This document shows, piece after piece, positions 59,359 to 64,000 of a stretch of 64,000 bases of DNA. Position 1 is the stretch's first letter. Each line of letters begins with the position of its first letter. A model generated the notes under the pieces. That model saw only the letters and a program-made list of their open reading frames with translations. It searched no databases and was not told where the DNA came from. Source of the stretch: Vermamoeba vermiformis (Eukaryota > Tubulinea > Echinamoebida); assembly GCA_045837725.1 (NCBI GenBank), contig JBEWZL010000124.1, forward strand, positions 310,001 to 374,000, read 5' to 3'. The position numbers were made by a program, and so were the translations under genes.

Positions 59359-61262
59359 TTATTGCTTGCTCCACATCTGCTTATGGTCATTGATTATCTT
59401 AACATAACTTTGCGAGCCGGCTCGTAGCACTCGTTTAAGATCGGGATCGTTCGCGAAATCTATTTTGGCAAGCCCGAAACATTGATTATATGATTCGACC
59501 CACTCTGCAAAGCATTGAGTCAGTAACGATGCATATGAAAGTAAGGTTCGTACCAAAATTGTCCATGAGAGACCAGTAATAAAATCCTCGCACGTCCACG
59601 CCTTCTTTGATCGCACGTGACACAGCGTAGAGGTATCTAATAAGGCAGTGTTAAATATGGGCTCGATCGATAGAACTATGAATTACCGCTTGATCCAAGT
59701 TTCGCGCAGTACGTCTTTGCTGTCAGGAGCACCTACAATACATGTCAGGTGTGGTGCGAGATGACAAGCCAACCAATACGTACCGTTCTCAGTGATTATA
59801 ATGGGCTTGCCTAGCTCTTTGACGCGGTGCAATGCTCTGTAGATGCCTTCAGCATAGATGGCGTATTCGAACTCCGTAACCATTTCACCTTAAACACCTG
59901 TGAGCCTGGCACCCGTTCAATGTGTCAAAACCAAATTACCTTTCTTTGCAGGACACAGATCAATAGGCTTGTTCGAGACAATAGGTGACACAGCATAGTA
60001 GTGCGAGTAGTAATTGAGACCGAAAGAAGTCATTCGCGCCCTTAGCCTGCTCATTGACGAAGCGATTGTTCACAGCAAAGGGAATGTTGATCTGAAACAC
60101 ACCCGTCTTGAAGAACTGAATGAGATGTTAGTCACGTTGTTCACATCATCGTGCACGTACTCCCAGCACACTCTCATTCATGAATGCGTCGAAGTACTTG
60201 GCGACCAAACGATTGATGGGATTCCACCAGTTGTAGGGGTCAAATTGAGTCAAACTGTGCTGCTATTAGTCACTTATCTCGCAATGAGGTCTTACTTACT
60301 TGTGCACAATACCCACTCGAGCATTGTTGCCTCCAGGAAGGGCTTTAATCATGCGATAGACTTGCACATGAGCTTCGCACAGATTCTTCAATACTTCACT
60401 CGCTAGCTGCATGTTGCGTACTCCAGGCGGGAATCGACCTTCAATGTATCCAACTCTGGCGCGATGTCAATAGCTGTCAGCTTGTAAGTTACAGTGATCT
60501 TACCCTGTGTAGACTGTAGGCTCGTTAATGGTGCACCACCACTTGACTTTGGATTGATACTCTTTGAATACTACCTGCGTAACGTTATTGTTAGAGAATT
60601 GGCGCGCAATATGACGTAGCCCATCTTACTTCGCAAAACTTGACGAAGAATTCAATGTTGCTAGTTTTTTCCCAACTGCCCATGTCATTGAACCAGATTG
60701 GATGCGTGAAATGGTGGAAGGTAACCATGGGTTCGATATTAGCTTCGATCAATGCGTCTATCATTTCATGATAATGTTTCAAAACTTCGTGATCCACCTC
60801 GCCTGTCCAATAGGATTAGTCGGGATTATAAAATTGCTGCATTATTGTATTACCTCTCTTGGGCTCGATCTTGCTCCACTCGACACTGAATCTGTAGCTG
60901 GTGAGTCCAATTTCTTTCATTAATGCAATGTCTTCTTTGTACAGATTCCACGAGTCGCAAGCACGGCCACTCAATGCCTTCGTCTTGCCCTTAGTTTCCC
61001 ACACGTGCCAATTATTGTTTGTGCAATTTCCCTCGACTAAACGAGGATCAGAAAATTGGAAAAAATTTTTATAACTTACTTTGATGCGCTGCGGTGGCTG
61101 CTCCCCACATAAAATTGGGTGGAAATCTAGATTATTAAGTTAATTTGATTTTTTTTCTTTTGGCGTGGTCAGATCCGTATCAAACAATAATCCTTACTTG
61201 ACATCATCTGTATTGATAGTGTCCCAATCCCATCGAATCTCTTGAAAATGATCGATTTCCAT
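59359..61262 (-). CDS. GH1 beta-glucosidase, one apparent +1 jump
   Basis: About twelve exons from the ATG at 61262, about 500 residues. GH1 blocks in order: FPPNFMWGAATAAHQ, IGLTSYRFSVEWSKIEP, MVTFHHFTHPIWF, acid/base TINEP, VGYIEGRFPPG, FGLNYYSHY-type block, nucleophile IITENG, RYLYAVSRAIKEGVDVRGFYYWSLMDN, and FGLAKIDF. Both catalytic Glu are present. No signal peptide, so a cytosolic GBA3-like enzyme hydrolysing beta-glucosides is likely. Near 60020-60024 one extra base lies between NDFF and GLNYYSH; all other joints are clean. Confidence 0.93.
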
Positions 61263-61447
61263 GATTATTATTGATATTTGTTGTGGAGTGTAAAAGCGAA
61301 AATCGAAAATGACGTGTATCAAATTTTAGAGCTGGCCCGGAATTATTTCAGCTTTCCGTGCACTCGAGTCATACAGTGATAGTGAAAGAAGAGTGTTTTA
61401 TTAATTACAATCAGATCCAGCAGTAAGTACAAAGCATTCTTCAAGCT

Positions 61448-63064
61448 TTAGACTTTGCTGTAGTTCATCTTGGACTCGAGTTTCTTGCTCTCTTGCACCT
61501 TTCTGACGGCCTTCATAAAGTCTTCTTGCAGCACGTAGTCTCGTTCAGCACGAATAGCGGCCATACCAGCTTCTGTGACTACGTTACGAAGATCTGCTCC
61601 GTTAAAGCCATCGGCCAACTTGCAAATAGCTTCATAGTCTAGTGCAGCTAAGTTAATACTTCTGCGTACTTAGTAACATCGCGTTAATACTTACCAATTT
61701 CACCTTGCTTAGTGATCTTTGCGGAGTGAATCTTCAACACATCCACACGACCTTGCTCGTTGGGCAAGGGAATTTCAATCTTTCTGTCCAAACGACCAGG
61801 TCGCAACAAAGCAGGATCCAAGACGTCTAGGTAGAACGTTAGGTATTGTTACAAGGATACGAGCAATAATACAAGCTCACATACCAGGTCTGTTAGTAGC
61901 CATGATAACTTTCACTTTGCCAAGCTGGTCGAAACCGTCCATTTGATTCAAGAGCTCCATCAATGTACGTTGAATTTCACGATCGGCAGATGTACCTTCT
62001 GAGAAACGTCGACCACCGATAGCGTCGATTTCGTCCATAAAAATTACACAAGGCTGGTGTTCACGAGCATAAGCAAACATTTCACGAATGACACGTGCAC
62101 TTTCACCAATATATTTGTCGACAATAGCTGAGGACACGACCTTCAAGAAGTTGGCGTCGAGATTGCAAGCGACGGCACGAGCCAAGAGGGTCTTGCCAGT
62201 ACCAGGAGGACCATAGAGCAGAACACCCTTGGGAGGCTTAATACCGACACGTTGGAACAGTTCAGGATTTGTGAGGGGCAATTCAATAACCTGCAGCACA
62301 AAGGTGAGTCGCACAAGTACAAAAATGTCACGTGCAAAACAGTACCTCTCTGAGTTCTCTAATTTGATCGCTGAGACCACCGACTTCGTTGTAAGCGACT
62401 TGACCAGGGTCTTCAGTTAACATGTTGAATACCACTAAAGGTAACATTTTGGTTAGGAACAAAAATTCTCGAGACTCGCTGAAAATGACTTACAAGGATC
62501 AACTTCACGAGGCAATGATCGCATAATTGTGAGAGTGGTCATATCCAAGGCAACACGGGTACCTTGCTTCAGGCCGTCTTTGTTCACTTTGTTTCTGCAT
62601 CCAACAACATAGCGAGGGCCACTAGAAGCCTTCACAATAACTAATATAATATAAGAAATTTGTTAAGAATATTTAAACGTGATATTTGTGGTCGAAAGTA
62701 GAATTTGTTAAATTGCAAGAGAAAAAATTGCTGATGCAGATTGAAAAATTTTTCAGATTCAAACTTACATTTCTCCTCATCCAATTTTTTTAATACTTCT
62801 CCGACAATTTGTCCAACACTTTGAAGAGCCTTCAAATCATCTTCTGATTTATCATAGTCTCCTTTCAATTTTCTCATCTCCTCTCGGACTGAAAAATTAC
62901 TTTGTTAGCAACAAAACAACGCCATAATTTGATTAATAATTTAGCAGTATTATTTAGTAATACTTACGGTTTTTAACTTTAGTTTCATATTCTCTGTGTT
63001 GAAGGAGCTTGCTGCGATAATTTTCAAGAGCCTTTTGCTTCTTTTGTTCTTCTGTTTCAGCCAT
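61448..63064 (-). CDS. PSMC6: 26S proteasome regulatory ATPase RPT4
   Basis: Eight exons from ATG 63064 to stop 61448, about 390 residues. Coiled-coil N-terminus ([19 protein letters not shown]), OB segment ([31 protein letters not shown]), AAA core with Walker A GPPGTGKT, Walker [12 protein letters not shown], second region of homology [18 protein letters not shown], and C-terminus [23 protein letters not shown], ending [20 protein letters not shown] and [17 protein letters not shown] distinguish RPT4 from the other five Rpt subunits. It unfolds ubiquitinated substrates at the base of the 19S cap. A CACGTG site lies at 63202-63207, about 140 bases upstream. Confidence 0.97.
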
Positions 63065-63418
63065 TGTGCTTATTATATTATTTTACGCCACACAAATAGG
63101 TCAATAAGAGTGGTGTTCTAATTTAAATGATATAATTTTTGAATTTTTTCAAGCTGACAAAAATTTTGCTAGCGAAGCAAGTTGGGTGTCATTTCCTCAC
63201 GCACGTGATCGACTGACTGCCAAGTATCGACCAAAAGTTCGCATGAATAGGGGACCCTTTTGTTGATGAGAAGGGAAGGTCTTGGATTTGGGTGATCAAG
63301 CATCCAGAGAAAAGCACACCAACTTAAAATAAAAATAATATTTTACAGGGTTTATTGATCGGCTAAATCTAACAGTATCGAAGACAGGTGCTGCGCTGAG
63401 AGGCTAAATAAGACTCAA
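63065..63418. other. Intergenic region upstream of RPT4
   Basis: About 350 bases containing the RPT4 promoter with CACGTG at 63202-63207, and the 3' flank of the next gene on the same strand. No coding signal. Confidence 0.45.
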
Positions 63419-64000
63419 TTAGTTTTCCATCGCTTGGATGCAACACAAAGTAACGTACTCTTGGACAGGCGGAGCACCTTCTTTGAGAATCTGTTCTACA
63501 CTTGACTGAGGTCGCTTCAACATCTGTACAACGCGTTGTGTCTCTTCGACCTTGGCCTTGGTAGGAGGCAGCTGTTCTCGTACATTATCGTAGTTCTTCA
63601 TTAACTGACTGGCACGTGTTTCATTCGCCTTTAATTGTTTGCTCAGCTCCATATCCTGCACATCAACAAACATTAGTAAGAGTAACAAGTGTATTCTAGA
63701 ATTGCGTGATATAGTTCTGTCTGAACGTACCTCTTGTATGGCTTCATAAGACTCCTCGTCACTTTCTTCATCGCGATTCTGTTCGTAGCCAGTAATCGCT
63801 TCACTCTCGCGCTTAAGTTTCTGTGCAAGATGTTCTGTAATAGCTGTAGAAGCTTGCGCCCTAGTAGCGTGAGAGTCAGTATAAGTGTCAAGGGTATTGG
63901 CCAGTAGTTCGAATTACCATGTGTCCTCTAGTCGCTTTACTGCTACGGCGAGTTGTTCGTCGTAATTAGCGAGTGATTCCAAAGGGTTTGGAACGTCTTT
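63419..64000 (-). CDS. Coiled-coil protein, 5' part outside window
   Basis: Three exons visible, open to the right edge: DVPNPLESLANYDEQLAVAV and KRLEDTW, then HLAQKLKRESEAITGYEQN with an acidic DEESDEESYEA patch, then MELSKQLKANETRASQLMKN and LPPTKAKVEETQRVVQMLKR, ending CIQAMEN. Almost all charged heptad-like helix. Possibly a small adaptor or kinetochore/trafficking coiled coil; not recognised. Confidence 0.7.

Noticed and set aside
1-64000. Transposons, LTR or virus-like elements
   Set aside because: No reverse transcriptase, integrase, transposase, capsid or terminal repeat pair was seen; the only large repeat is the F-box gene pair.

Overview
This window is nuclear DNA from an intron-rich, gene-dense unicellular eukaryote. 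Genes are built from many short exons split by introns mostly of 40-200 bases. The introns are GT-AG (donors GTAAG or GTACG, acceptors mostly TAG or CAG, visible CTAAC or TACTAAC branch sites). Neighbouring genes lie as little as 25-40 bases apart on both strands. The protein repertoire (saposin-type secreted factor resembling dictyostelid counting factors, PGYPPQ penta-EF-hand protein, Asn/Thr-rich linkers, F-box duplicates, CCZ1, TAPT1, ABCD4-like transporter) suggests an amoebozoan-like protist, possibly a protosteloid or variosean, but I cannot name it. I saw no rRNA or tRNA gene, CRISPR array, transposon or virus-derived element.

Layout. 1-11 kb: a GH16 glucanase-like gene running off the left edge, a TPR protein, the phosphatase DUSP12/Yvh1, a secreted membrane protein, a START lipid-transfer protein, an unknown CxxC protein, a TrmL tRNA methyltransferase and a saposin-like secreted protein. 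11-29 kb: a ZnT zinc transporter, the spliceosomal helicase DDX46/Prp5, two small unknown genes, U1A/U2B'', CCZ1, a tail-anchored zinc-finger protein, a twin-CX9C protein, a 1000-residue PH-domain protein and a threonine-dehydrogenase-like MDR enzyme. 29-41 kb: a small secreted protein, two tandem F-box genes (the second decaying) and a head-to-head pair of ABC half-transporters. 41-56 kb: threonyl-tRNA synthetase, a penta-EF-hand protein, a very large beta-propeller/RCC1/zinc protein and TAPT1. 56-64 kb: a ubiquitin E2 of the UBE2J type continuous with LRR and U-box-like modules, a GH1 beta-glucosidase, proteasome ATPase RPT4 and the 3' part of a coiled-coil gene.

The most interesting items are the E2-LRR-U-box fusion (55.8-59.1 kb), the propeller-RCC1 scaffold (46.3-52.7 kb), seven places in five otherwise intact genes where the frame jumps by exactly +1, an excess of GATC/CGGATC words in introns, and a 57-base intron-like insertion in only one of the two F-box copies. 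Exon limits were read by eye from splice signals, reading-frame phase and protein-family similarity, and may be off by a base or a few.
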